A stretch of 64,000 nt of DNA from Alnus glutinosa (taxonomy: Eukaryota; Streptophyta; Magnoliopsida; Fagales; Betulaceae): NCBI RefSeq assembly GCF_958979055.1, contig NC_084899.1, forward strand, positions 1,500,501-1,564,500. The letters run 5' to 3'. The notes below the pieces were generated by a model that saw only the letters and a program-made list of their open reading frames with translations, searched no databases and was not told the origin of the DNA. Made by a program: the position numbers and the translations under genes. Position 1 is the stretch's first letter, and each line of letters begins with the position of its first letter. Shown here piece by piece: positions 1-11,568 of this stretch.

Positions 1-349
1 AAAAAACAAAAAACAAAAGCATTAACAAAGAAACTCCAAAAATAGCACACTCAAAATTACTTTCATCTATACATATTAAAAATAAAACAAAAAAAATTCA
101 TTTTATGTTATATCATAACTCCTTTTCAACTAAAATGCAAAAAACACCATCCAAAAAGTGGTCAAACAAACCCAAATTATTGAACTTCTGATTGAGATCA
201 AATCTGGTTCTCCCCTTTGAAAATATTTACTGTTTATTGGTATTTGTTAATGTTTGGCCAACTCAAGAGAAAAAAAAGCACTCTCGAACCAAAGAATAGT
301 TTTGGCTCCTTATATTTATGCTCGACCTAATTCTCATGTTGCTGAGCCC

Positions 350-720
350 ACTTGTTACAGGTTGCGGCAGTTGGAGGTTATGGAGGCCTTGTAGATGTTA
401 TCTCACAGTTTGGAAGCCACCTTTGCACATTTCGCTGCAGATGTATATAATATAACTTGAGCTTATTGATCTGTTGCAGTTTTAGATGCATGTTTGAAAA
501 AATTAGGTGAGTAGCCTCCAAAAGGATTTAGAGGTCAATGGGTGGCAAGTATCCATGTTAGATTTTGATTTCTTGTGAGGGTTTGCCCAAAAAAACCCTG
601 CCCTGGTCAAATTTTGCTACAACAATGTAATATGTTGTATCATACCTATTGGCGTCTGTTATTAGAGCCAGCACAATTTGCTGAAACTGAATAAGCTTGG
701 TTTTATTTTATTTTATTTTC
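350..720 (+). other. Possible 3' end of an unidentified upstream gene
   Basis: A good splice acceptor (a pyrimidine stretch ending in TTGTTACAG) stands at 352-360. The sequence after it is less AT-rich than its surroundings. One frame reads RQLEVMEAL and stops; another reads about 29 residues and stops. Downstream sequence resembles a plant 3'UTR, with T-rich and TGTAATATGTTGT-like motifs. I cannot name a family. This could equally be chance, so it is only a weak candidate for a terminal exon plus 3'UTR. Confidence 0.2.
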
Positions 721-771
721 AATTTACGTGATTTTCTTTCTTTGAAAACTTCAGGTATTTGTCAAAGAGAG

Positions 772-887
772 ATGTATACCACATTTTATCCCACTTAGCT
801 AATTGTGGCATTGCCAAGCAGTCATTTTAACCAAGGGTTGATTGACAGTGTCACATCAGCAAGGTAGGATAAAAGTGTGGTGTATAG
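772..887. mobile_element. MITE-like foldback, about 116 bp
   Basis: The left end ATGTATACCACATTTTATCC (772-791) is matched in reverse complement by the right end (867-887) with about two differences. The pair encloses about 75 bp without coding capacity. Size and terminal inverted repeats fit a miniature inverted-repeat transposable element. The superfamily is not assigned because no target duplication is clear. Confidence 0.6.
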
Positions 888-1225
888 TATTATTATTTGC
901 TAAAACTTAGTTACCATAGCAGTTTTGCCTGGAACTCATTCCAATGGCTTATCTCAAATTATGTTCAAATTCAAGTTATTTTAGTACTGTAAATCCTATT
1001 TCAATCATAGTCCTTTTTAAATTGGGATTCCAGTTGTTCAAAGTTTACAGAAATTTGGGCAGCCTAAGAGGGGGTTTTAGGCCCACTTGCCTCTGGCAGC
1101 TTAGGATGTGAAATTTGGGAAATCTAATCTTCCCCGGATTGTAAATTCCTTTTAAGAATCCTAATACACTTGGATTATGACATTGGGCAGCATGTGCATT
1201 GGGTTATTCTTGAAGGGATTTGATT

Positions 1226-1345
1226 CTTATACTACACTATCACAACAACTGCACAACAACCCCTCATATGAGGGTGAGCCCTAGTGTGTGGGACCCATTT
1301 TTATGTAAGGGGTTGTTGTGCAGTTGTTGTATTGGTGTTATAAAT
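1226..1345. mobile_element. MITE-like foldback, about 120 bp
   Basis: CAACAACTGCACAACAACCC on the left (1241-1262) is matched almost perfectly in reverse complement at 1309-1330, and the similarity extends outward to about 36 bp per arm. The centre contains a GTGTGGGACCCAT motif. A diverged partial copy with a similar centre follows at about 1411-1490, and the element at 32,952-33,096 has a related layout. Confidence 0.65.
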
Positions 1346-1792
1346 CTAATATTTTCTATTCTTGAAACTAGTTTTCAAGTGGAAGAATGTCATAATTTTA
1401 AGAGACTTGATTGATGTACTATACCCACACAACAATGGTACAACAGTCGCTCACATGGGTGGGCCCTACAGTGTGTGGGGCCCATTTGGATTTTTTTTTT
1501 TTTTATAAGTTACTCCTATTTGGATTTAGTTTGACTTATAAAACACCTTTCTTGATTGTTTAAACTAATGAAAATTACTAAACAATTTAATCAATATGTA
1601 GTGGTTAATGAATTTGATTTCTTAGAATATTTTATTTGCTCTATCATATATATAACCATATATGATCAAGCTGCCGTGAGACACTAATACGAGTGATTAA
1701 TCCGTGGGAATTGATTCTTACCCAAGTTGGCTTTGCAATATCAAATAAAATCGCACTTTGCTAATTATAAAAGTTGAAAACATAAGTAATTG

Positions 1793-2005
1793 ATAAGTAA
1801 ATATTTCTTTAAAAATGAAAGAAAATCAAAAGGAAAAGTATATACTTTATACGCTTTAATTAATAACTAAATATTCCTTTAAAAGGGAAAGAATACAAAA
1901 AAGGAAAAGTATCAATTATATACAGTTTAATTAATAAGTAAATATTCCTTTAAAACAGAAAGAAAACCAGCAGAAAAAGTATCTGCTATATATAGTAACT
2001 TAATA
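1793..2005. repeat. Tandem repeat, three units of about 71 bp
   Basis: Three head-to-tail imperfect units begin near 1793, 1864 and 1934. Each has the order TAAATATTCCTTTAAAA, then GAAAGAAAA, then GGAAAAGTAT, then TTTAATTAAT. It is AT-rich and noncoding and lies 0.6 kb upstream of the eIF4A leader. Confidence 0.75.
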
Positions 2006-2772
2006 TGGTTCTCTCTAATTAATGTGTATGCTAATATGTAACTATAAATTGACCCTTTTCTCCTCAGCTCGGTAACATTTCTTTTTCTTTTTTTCTTTTT
2101 TCTTTTTTGGGTCATAGTGTCTAATCATTAAAAAATTATAGTTATTTAAATTATTTAATTTAGTTATAATAATTAAGATTGTAATTTTTTTTACAGTATA
2201 TTTATCCTAAAAATTTAGAGAATCGTGAGTCTCAAGAGGTGAGAGGCAAAACATGTATGGTTGTGTAGCCACCTATTTTTTAGTGAAAATGGCCACACAA
2301 TTACTATTTTTTTTAAAAAAAATTTTATAAGTAAAGAATCATTATTTATATTTTTTTCAAAAAAAAAAAGAGAGAGAGAGAAAAGAAAAAGAAAAAAAAG
2401 AGGTGTATACAAAAGTAAATGAGGGGCTGAGCTAAGACTACCCCCTACGAAGGTGCCATTAGCTCTGGGCTTGGACTTATTCCAATTTACAAATAAGGGC
2501 TTGAAGCCCATCTGATCTAAAACCTACCCCTTTAAGTAGCACAAGCCAGTGGCAAATCCGGAAACACGAAAAACACCGACCCTTCCAAAAGGCATAATCT
2601 TATTAGTCCTCAATCTCTCTATCTCATCCTCGCTCACTCTTTACTTTCCAGGAAAACCTTTTTAGCTATCGTTCCTCAACTCCACGGCGTAGATCCGAGG
2701 AGTTTGGGAAAACCTTAATTCCTTCACAAAGCAAACTAAGCTCTCTTCGAAGATTTCATATTTCACCGATCG

Positions 2773-2776
<4 letters not shown>

Positions 2777-2824
<48 letters not shown>
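2777..2824 (+). repeat. (TC)n microsatellite starting at a splice donor
   Basis: About 23 TC units follow directly on the GT of the eIF4A leader intron, so the donor itself is the first GT of the tract (GTCTCTCT). Length variation here would change the sequence downstream of the 5' splice site. Confidence 0.9.
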
Positions 2825-2827
<3 letters not shown>

Positions 2828-3756
2828 ATCCGACTGTTGATTTTGATCTGAATTTCACTTTTATGTCAGAATTTCTTTGTAAGATCTTTATTTAGTTTTT
2901 CCTTCTATTCGATCTGTCGCATATGATTTAGATATTGCGGTTTTGATTATTCGATCCGCGCGTAGAAGTTGATTATTCGATCTTTTGGGTTTGATGCTTT
3001 GCATAAGCTCTTAATCGCTGCGAAAATTGGTTCGCTGAGTTACCGGTTATTCTTTTAACGTTTCTGATGCTAGTCATAACAATTTGGGTTTTGATGTCGT
3101 TATGTTTGATTGCCGGGAAAGCGGAGGAGGAAAAAAAAGACTTTTTTTGGTAGATTTTTCTTTTTGTTTGCAGAGGAAAAGTCTCTTTGAGTAAGCTAAT
3201 TAGTGTATTTTGCTAATCAGAAAGTAAATTGTATTATCTTTTTGTATAAGATGCAACCAAACCGATCACGAACTTCTTTGCATTATATTCCATCTAGTTA
3301 ACTTGTACGCTACGTTTATCTATAGAGTTAGGTTTATGAGTCTCGCACTTTATTTTTTATAGACTTTGTATGAGCTAAAACTGTTGATGCTATGCCTGTC
3401 TTTTTATTATGGTGTTTCCGCGTGAGTGTTATTATTTGAGTCATAAATTGATTTTATTTTATTTTATTTTATTTTATTATTTTTTTGCAAATATTTTAAA
3501 TAAACCTAACGCTCTGAAGAGCTGTTAGTTTATTCCATTATTCTCATAGAGCCCCCCCTTTTTTTGTAAAATCTTTTTTCTGCTAAAACAGTTTTGGTTT
3601 ATCATGCTTGCCGGATGGAGCAAAGATTAAAAAAAAAATACAAAGAAAATTTTATTGAACTCTAGAAACCCTTTTTTTGTGTGTGTGTGGGGGGACACTT
3701 GGTCACTTTGTAACCTGTAGTAGAATTGTGTTACACCAGAATTATACAGTTTCTGG

Positions 3757-4042
3757 ATGGGCTGTAAATGAGCCGAGCCCGGGCGAGTTGTACCTATGTG
3801 AGCTTGGCTTGTTACACTCGTCACGATATAAATATATACGAGTTGATCCTTATACGAGCTTTTTCACGAATGTTAATCGAGCCAACCCGAGTTTAATATG
3901 AGTATGAATCGTTTAATAATCGAGCCTAGTTTCGTGTTCATGAATGACCCGTTTAATAATTGAGTCGAGTTGAGCTCGAGCCAAGCTTAACCAAGCTGTG
4001 CCCGAGCTAATTCACAAGTAGCTTTGTTCATGTACGGCCCTA
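3757..4042. mobile_element. Non-autonomous hAT element in the eIF4A leader intron
   Basis: The left end ATGGGCTGTAAATGAGCC and the reverse complement of the right end TAGGGCCGTACATGAACA agree at about 12 of 18 positions. The flanks GTTTCTGG (3749-3756) and GTTTCTAG (4043-4050) match at 7 of 8 bases, as expected for an 8-bp hAT target duplication. The 286-bp interior is rich in GAGC/GCTCG words and has no transposase. A related fragment ends in the same CGGCCCTA at 59,447. Confidence 0.75.
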
Positions 4043-4183
4043 GTTTCTAGTTATTACGCTTTCTCATTCTCTTGCAAGTGCACAAACATGCACAGATTTT
4101 AACACTTGATTTGGATATTCACTTATTGTGTACATATAGATGGTGATATTTTTCTATGGACTATTTTTGTACCTTTTGCAGAC

Positions 4184-6224
4184 ATGGCTGGAATGCCTTC
4201 AGAGGGGTCACAATTTGATGCTCGTCAGTTTGATACCAAAATGAATGAGTTGTAAGAGTTTTGCACCATCTTCTTTCCTTTTTCTAGATTACTTGTTTGG
4301 ATGTTAGCCACATCAGTGAGTTTATTTGTGTTCCCTTAGACTTGGCGATAGGGAATTGCAATTGGATGCTAATCTCTTCTGTTTTGTTTGTACAGACTTT
4401 CAGCTGATGGACAGGATTTCTTTACGTCATATGATGAGGTTTATGATAGTTTTGATGCTATGGGATTGCAAGAGAATCTTCTGAGGGGCATATATGCTTA
4501 TGGTAGATCTAGCAGGCTTTCATATATTTATTTTTCGCAGTAATAGGTTACATAATGATGAATTATTGCATGAGATTTCTTGCTTTAATAACTGTTGAGA
4601 ATTTTGGTCCTACAAGTTTGAATTAGTCTTTTATAACTCAACTACAAGAATTGAAGAGCTGATGTAGCTCTATGGTTTGTCTGTATGAGAACTTGTGAGT
4701 GGTTGGGAGAATATTTATTTATTTTTTCGATGTGTTTATGAAGTATTGTGTCTTTTAATCTGTTCATTTTTTTTCCCCGACCAGTGCATGCATAAGTGCT
4801 TAAGTTGGATGTTTTCTTGTCTAGGTTTCGAAAAACCCTCAGCTATTCAGCAAAGGGGAATCGTTCCTTTCTGCAAGGGTCTTGATGTTATTCAACAGGC
4901 TCAGTCTGGAACTGGGAAGACAGCAACTTTCTGCTCTGGTATCTTGCAACAACTTGATTACAGTTTGATGGAATGCCAGGCATTGGTTCTGGCACCCACT
5001 AGAGAGCTTGCTCAACAGATTGAGAAGGTTATGCGGGCACTTGGAGACTATCTTGGTGTAAGAGTACATGCTTGTGTTGGTGGAACAAGTGTTCGTGAAG
5101 ACCAACGCATTCTGTCCAGTGGGGTTCATGTTGTTGTTGGCACTCCTGGTCGTGTGTTTGACATGCTGCGAAGGCAGTCACTTCGTCCTGATTGCATCAG
5201 GATGTTTGTATTGGATGAGGCAGATGAAATGCTTTCCCGGGGTTTCAAAGATCAGGTCCTTTTTTCCTTCTCTCTCTTCTTCCTTTTCTTTTTATATCCA
5301 ATATGTTTGTGTCTGATGGCTTTGATATATACTGCCTCTCAATTAATCATTCTTTTTAACTAATCAATGCTGTAACTTTTATGTAAGATTTTCTTAAACC
5401 CCCTAATTATAACCCATTTATTCAATCAATTTAAGTCCATAAATGAACATATACTGTGTGGCAGCAACTGAATCTCATACTGTACAGTAACTGAACCCCA
5501 CTCATTTTAGTTGGCTCTAGCTTTTTCTGGGAAGAAAACTCTTTAATTTTACTATCGTTGTCCTAATCTTGATTGTTCTTGCTATCAGATCTATGATATT
5601 TTCCAGCTTCTGCCATCAAAGATTCAGGTTGGGGTATTCTCTGCCACAATGCCACCTGAGGCCCTTGAGATTACAAGGAAGTTCATGAATAAACCTGTTA
5701 GAATTCTGGTGAAGCGTGATGAGCTCACCCTGGAGGGTATAAAGCAGTTTTATGTCAATGTTGATAAGGAGGAATGGAAACTTGAGACACTCTGCGATCT
5801 TTATGAAACCTTGGCCATTACCCAGAGTGTTATCTTTGTGAACACCAGGCGCAAGGTTGACTGGCTCACTGACAAGATGCGTGGCCGTGACCACACAGTC
5901 TCAGCCACCCATGGAGATATGGACCAGAACACAAGAGACATTATCATGCGTGAATTTCGTTCCGGATCCTCTCGCGTCCTTATCACTACTGATCTTTTGG
6001 CCCGTGGTATTGATGTCCAGCAAGTGTCGCTTGTTATAAATTATGATCTCCCTACACAGCCAGAGAACTATCTCCATCGAATTGGACGTAGTGGACGGTT
6101 TGGGAGGAAGGGTGTCGCCATCAACTTCGTAACGAAGGATGACGAGAGGATGCTGTTTGACATCCAGAAGTTTTATAATGTTGTAGTTGAGGAGCTGCCA
6201 TCGAATGTTGCTGACCTCCTCTGA
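4184..6224 (+). CDS. eIF4A: Eukaryotic initiation factor 4A (DEAD-box RNA helicase)
   Basis: Coding exons are 4184-4251, 4396-4502, 4825-5255 and 5589-6224, giving 413 residues, the usual eIF4A length. The protein is the ATP-dependent RNA helicase of the cap-binding eIF4F complex and unwinds mRNA leaders for ribosome scanning in the cytoplasm. Visible motifs in order: Q motif around [10 protein letters not shown] (59-68), Walker A AQSGTGKT (84-91), PTRELA, TPGR, DEAD (189-192), SAT within FSATMP, ARGID, and [11 protein letters not shown] (365-375). The C-terminus SNVADLL is typical of plant eIF4A. The start is the first ATG after the leader intron and is followed by [12 protein letters not shown], the expected N-terminus. 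All junctions are GT-AG and all frames are intact, so this should be a functional gene. Confidence 0.97.
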
Positions 6225-7083
6225 TGAGATTTTTTGCCTATTTAGTACAGAATGTTTGATTCTGTTTGGTAAGTGTCGCTTTTCGTTTTCCAAGTCTTGT
6301 CTTATAGGTCTGATGTCTTTATTTTAAGAAGCTTGAATTTTCGACTGTCTTAAGTGGTACTTGCAATGTAGAATCCATAATTTTGCCTGATCTGTTGTGA
6401 TTGTCGTATGTATTTCTAATATAAGGCAGTTCAATTTTGTCTTTTAAGGTTATTCTGAAGTTTATATGCTTTGTTTCGTAACTCTATCCCGTCATTATTG
6501 ATGTGGTTTGTTGGGTTTATTACCCTATTTAACTTCTACTGGTCATCTCTTTCTTTCTTTCTCGTCCTCAACCCTTAGCATTACGAGAACAAAAATACTA
6601 AAATAATTCAAATTTTTATTTTGCATTTTTAGTATATTGGATGGTTTTTTTTTTAATGTCATTTTTAGGTTTGATCCTTGTCAAAATTAAGCTTGACCCC
6701 TTGTTCCTCAATTAAAAAAAAAGTCTGATTATGTCCCTCCTTAAAGATTAGATTTTTTTTCTCCGGGAGTGGGAATTATACGAAAATCTTCCTACCAAGT
6801 TGAATGGCACCTTTTTCTTTGGCTTTTTCTCCCTGAATTTTCTTCTTTTGAATTTAGTAAACTAGATTAATCTGCCATTTTTGGGGTCTATATAAGTAAC
6901 GAACGGCCCATGTAGCCGCAGGATAGTTTGCCCTGGTTAGATTGGAGGTAGTTTGGGATTGACTCAGTGTCTCGACTATTCAATGAATCGGGTTTGGTTG
7001 CAAATTACGAAGGCTATCCAATGATTACAAATTTACAATGCACGGTGAATCTTTGAGTCTTTATTATTGTTGTCAGTTTGGAG

Positions 7084-8180
7084 TAAGGGTTTACAAGTGG
7101 TCCGGTTATTAACCGGAAATAATCAGTAATCATTAATAACCGGCAACAACCGTTAGCCAAAAAATAAAAAATAACAGCAATCGGATAATTGGTTATTGCA
7201 TTTTAAAACACCGGTTAATAACTTGGTAATTAGTTTTTATTATATATATATTACCAAAAAAAAAAAAAAGCTTCTCTGTAGTATGTGTACTAAAAAACAT
7301 ATTTAGTGTTTTTGACCGTGCGAAAAGGCAATTATCAACTTTTTCCATACGTGATTTTCAGGACAGCTTCATAAAGTTTAGAGATGGGACTAGAAATTGA
7401 TCCTGATCCCATCGACACTGCTTGTTTGGCAAAGACATGTACAGAACAGAGTAGTGGGTTGTTAGTTTTGAAATTAGTAAAAAGTGATGATGTGATATAA
7501 AATAAAAAGAATTTGTATAAAAAAGTGAAAAAAGTTTTGTATTGTAGTGAATTTTTTTATTTGAATAGTAATAAAAAATTATTGATGTGATATAAAAAGT
7601 GAAAAAAGTAGAAATGTTTTGATGTTGATTGGTGGTAGAAAATATAAAAAAGTATTAAAAAAATTAGATAAACAGTAACATCACTATGCTATTCTGTTCC
7701 GTCCCTAAACAAACAAGCCTGGCAAGCTTTATTGTTGTTCATTTAGCAACAGGACGCGAATATTCAACACCCTAATCGCACATTCGCCTCGCCTGCGTCC
7801 AACGTAAGTGTTAACACAAAAACCCACACACGCTCACTCATTATCAACAAATTTGCGCAGTGGATGCCATCAACGTAAGTGTACCCAAGTACTTAACAAA
7901 TGGTTGAGACTTGAGAGCGATCTGAAATTGAATCTACAACTCGGCTTTCAGGTTCGTGACCTGAGCATAATCTGATTCACAAATTATTCTCATGTTAGGT
8001 GATTCTTGTGATTTTTTTTTTTTTTTTTTTGAAAATATTCAACAATATATGAAAACCGATTATTCAGTTAATAACCGGTTTAAAATAACCGGATAACCGA
8101 CGGTTGGTAAAAACCGCAACCGGTCTACCAGTTGCGGTTGCAATTCTGAGCAAATAATCGCAACCGATTTTACACTCCTA
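7084..8180. mobile_element. Non-autonomous hAT element, about 1.1 kb
   Basis: The ends are TAAGGGTTTACAAG on the left and, in reverse complement, TAGGAGTGTAAAAT on the right, the usual look of plant hAT termini. Flanks GTTTGGAG (7076-7083) and GTTTGAAG (8181-8188) agree at 7 of 8 bases. Subterminal regions on both sides repeat AACCGGTTA-like words, possible transposase binding sites. There is no transposase reading frame, so it would depend on a helper. A MITE sits inside it. Confidence 0.8.
7421..7717. mobile_element. MITE nested in the hAT element
   Basis: CTTGTTTGGCAAAGAC...ACAGAACAGAGTAGTG on the left pairs with CACTATGCTATTCTGTTCC...AAACAAACAAG on the right over about 36 bp. The interior repeats GTGATATAAAAAGTGAAAAA and a TTTATTT-GAATAGTAATAAAAA motif. 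The same internal motifs appear at 36,650-36,860 and inside the element at 36,881-37,186, so these are relatives. Its position inside the hAT element makes it the younger insertion. Confidence 0.65.
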
Positions 8181-8910
8181 GTTTGAAGAATTTTTTAAGG
8201 GTGATTGTTAATGTGTTTGGACATGTATTTTTTTGTTTTTGGTGTCAAAAATGTTTTTGATGCTATATAAATATTAAAATTATTGTCTTAAGTAGTGTTT
8301 TTCAGCTTGTTTGACAATGCTTTTTCAAGGTAATTTTTGTTTTTCAAATTTTGTATTGTTAGTACCTAATGAAAATCACGGCTCCCTCCGGCGTTTTACC
8401 ATATCTGAAAATCCTATTTCTTTTCTACAAGAATTTTCGCCAGTGTTGTCAACATCTTATGTAGAAAATACCGTGAAAAGTTGAGTGAAAATACTTGTTA
8501 CTGGCTTAATTTCTCAAGAACGTAACGGATAAATTTATGGTAGTTCGAAGAACTTTGACACCTCCCAAGAGTCCAAGACAATTACAAAAGCTGAATAATA
8601 ATATTTTTCTCATATTATCTCATATTCTTTATTGATCATATCAATGGCTTTCTTTATAAAAGAGACTTGAAATGGAATACAAGAATACTAGATAGGTGAT
8701 GAAAATAAAACTGCTAATAGAACTACTAAATTACTGAAGTACTAAAGTCCCAATGGGATAATACATCTCTTATTCTTAATTAAGAGTCTTATTACGGCAA
8801 GACCTCTTCTACTGTATGCCTCTGCTAATACAAAACAAAAGACAATAACCAAATTTTTAACAATTAAACATGATCTTTACTTCTTCTAGAAGGAAACCAA
8901 ATTAAAGTAT

Positions 8911-9548
8911 AGGATAATTGCACCGTTGGTCCCTGTGGTATGCCATAATTATTTTTTACTCCCTATGGTTTAAAAAGTGCATAGGAGATCATTGTGGTAT
9001 GTAATAATTACAAAACGATCATTGGCGTCAAATTCTGTTAAAATTTTTGACAGATTCTGTCAAATGCCACGTCAACGCCACATGTCACCGACATGGACAT
9101 ATTAATAAAATAATATAAATTTATTAAAAAATAAATAAATAAACTTATTTAAAAAAAAAAAACAAAAAAAGAAAAAATGGGGCAAGGGGGTGGCCATCGG
9201 CAGCCACAGGGGGTGGTGAGCGGCCACCCCCTTGCCCTATTTTTTCTTTTTTTTGTTTTTTTTTGTTTTTTTTTTTAAAAAAAAAATAAGTATTTTTATT
9301 TATTTTTTAATAAATTTATATCATTTTATTAAGATGTGCATGTCAGCGCCACGTGTCACCAATAAGATGGCGACACGTGGCGCTGACATGGCATTTGACG
9401 GAATCTGTTAAAAATTTAAACAGAATTTGACGCCAGGGATCGATTTGTAATTATTACATACCACAAGAACTTTCTATACACTTTTTAATCCATAAGAAAT
9501 GAAAAATAATTATGATATACCACAGGAACCAACGGTGTAATTACCCCT
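8911..9548. mobile_element. Mutator-like foldback element with 9-bp target duplication
   Basis: The direct flanks are identical: TTAAAGTAT at 8902-8910 and at 9549-9557. The arms start AGGATAATTGCACCGTTGG and, in reverse complement, GGGGTAATTACACCGTTGG, and the inverted similarity runs for roughly 280 bp per arm. The GC-rich centre (about 9180-9235) carries GGCCACCCCC-type words between A- and T-runs. The long arms and 9-bp duplication point to the Mutator superfamily; there is no transposase. Confidence 0.85.
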
Positions 9549-10097
9549 TAAAGTATTAAACTTCTCTCATGTTTTATCTTATCGTTCCACCTCAGTGATA
9601 AAGTTGAGATATTTTTTTAGTCTTCTATTATTTGAACAGAGAATAAAATAAAATAAGAAAACAATAAGAGTAAGGCTCTCAAGTGGCCCAGTGTATCTAT
9701 GAAGACTACATAGTAGTATCGTACCTACTTTGGTTGGTGTCCTCAAATTACTTAATTATATATGATCCAATTGAACTTAAAAAGTACTTAAATATAAAAG
9801 TGTTTTATTACTTGACGTAATTGTCTTTCCCTGGAGTTAAATTAGAATCTCCCGCAGAGGGATTCCAAAAAAGTCAACGAGTTATATGTCGGTCAATCTT
9901 GTTTGTTTTCTGCTATCGTGCTTTTAAATGAAAGCTTCAGCAGGACCCATAAAGTTGGTAAAATGCCCCAATTTTATCTTCCCAAGCATGACGGCTTTGG
10001 TACGCACAGAAAACTTCATTCCTTCCTTGTTAAGGAAACATCAACGTCAACTTAAGAGGTGCGCTACTGCAATCTTGAAGATTAAAAGTGTGATTGT

Positions 10098-10615
10098 AGG
10101 GATGTGTTTGGGTTTAAGATATAAAAAGAGTGATTTTGAAATGTGTATTTAAAAATGTAATTTTAAAAGTCGTAAAATTGTAGTTTGACATTTAAAATTA
10201 TAATTTAGATTTTAAAATTATGCACTTTTTTTTTTTTAAAAAAAAAACACTTCCTTACATGGATTTCAAAACACATATTTTATTTGTTTTTAAATCGTAA
10301 TTTTTTAAAAACGCAATTTTAAACAATCTATATTCTACGATTTGGTTTAAAATCGCATTTTTTAATACGAAATCGTAATGTTAAACGCCCTCTAAGTCAA
10401 ATAGCAAAAAATAAATATTGTTTAAATTACACTTTTTTAAAAAAAAGAAAGAAAGAAAAAAAAAATCGTTTCCAAATCGCAAGCAAGATGGTGTGTTTTT
10501 AAAAATATATGGATTTAAAAGCTGAATTGTGATTTTGAAGGTAAACTTTTTTAAAAATTGAGTTTTAAAATCACTATTTTAAATTGCACGTTTTGAAATC
10601 ACAAACCCAACCGAC
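10098..10615. mobile_element. Foldback repeat with AATCGCA words
   Basis: The ends read GATGTGTTTGGGTTTAAGAT and, inverted, TCGGTTGGGTTTGTGATTTC. The interior has many AAATCGCA / TGCGATTT-like words on both strands and can fold back on itself. Similar elements with GTTTG...GCGATTT ends stand at 37,793-38,075 and 39,478-39,790, and a weak relative is in the first intron of the last gene (about 62,480-62,702). Noncoding. Confidence 0.6.
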
Positions 10616-11532
10616 TTTTAGAAGAGGACGAAGTATGAACAATTTTTTATTTTTAATTTAATTATACTATTAAATTGACATTATTTCAAAATGCATATAA
10701 TTCTGACTACATTTTTAATAGGGCATATGATTTTGTGAGAATCGCATACAGTTTGGATACGTGCCAGTTTAATAAATTTAATTTGATGGGATTCCTCCGA
10801 CCCATTTTAATGAAAAACTCAATTCATAAAGTATAATGCGAAAGCGTATCCATCAAGTACTTGTTTTTAATAACATATATTAAATCACTTTGACCTCCTC
10901 ATGAAAATTCCTAGTTTCATCTTTGGTCACCATATTAAATGGTAAGCTATCTTAAAACTTTAAACTTGTAGGAAAGTTCCTTAAAACTTAAGCCAATAAG
11001 AAAGTACGATTTTGGCTTGCACCCTGTTATTAAATAACACGACATCTCCAATAGTCCTATTATTGAATATGTTTAGTACAAACTCACTTTATGCTTGATT
11101 TTCTTTTTACCATCCGTATACGAAACATGAGATGTTAGGCAAGCCAGACTCAAAAATTATGTTATAAGATAAAATAATGTCCCAACATCACATCAATAAA
11201 ATTAGATAAAATTGAGATAAAAGTATATGGTTTTAGTATTTCTCAACTTGTTAAATATGGATTTAAAACAGGTGTTAAAAAAATGACATATATGAATTAA
11301 AAAATTTGTAATACATAGAAAATGATAACTGCTATGTAAAAATTGTCTTCTCTTTCTTTTTTTTTTTCTTTTTTGCCCTTTAAATAAAAATATTAACAAT
11401 TAAAAAATATTTTAACTTTTATGATACATCAAAATACTTAAAAAAAAAAAAAAAAAAAAAAAAACCCAAAACAGAATAAAACAGCCAACCACTTGGTCTC
11501 CAAACGCAACACAGGTTACAACACTGCCCCAC

Positions 11533-11534
<2 letters not shown>

Positions 11535-11566
<32 letters not shown>
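11535..11566. repeat. (CT)n microsatellite upstream of DGAT1
   Basis: About 16 CT units, roughly 550 bp before the DGAT1 start codon. Pyrimidine tracts of this kind are common near plant transcription starts, but a role here is not shown. Confidence 0.9.

Positions 11567-11568
<2 letters not shown>

Larger units (their letters stand above)
1..2640. other. Intergenic region upstream of eIF4A
   Basis: No gene can be supported with confidence here. The stretch holds two MITE-like foldbacks (about 772-887 and 1226-1345), a diverged partial copy of the second one at about 1411-1490, a three-unit tandem repeat (1793-2005) and AT-rich sequence. The proximal promoter of eIF4A should lie in about 2300-2640; the pyrimidine-rich stretch at about 2600-2660 is a plausible transcription start region, but I see no clear TATA box. 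Confidence 0.6.
2640..4183 (+). other. eIF4A 5'UTR with a leader intron
   Basis: The leader appears to begin around 2640 (exact start not visible). A 5'UTR intron runs from the GT at 2777 (exon end CGACAG) to the AG at 4180-4181, just two bases before the start codon. Introns in the leader are common in plant housekeeping genes and often raise expression; that role is inferred here. The intron contains a long (TC)n tract directly at the donor, a TTTTA repeat near 3450-3480 and a small hAT element. Confidence 0.75.
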
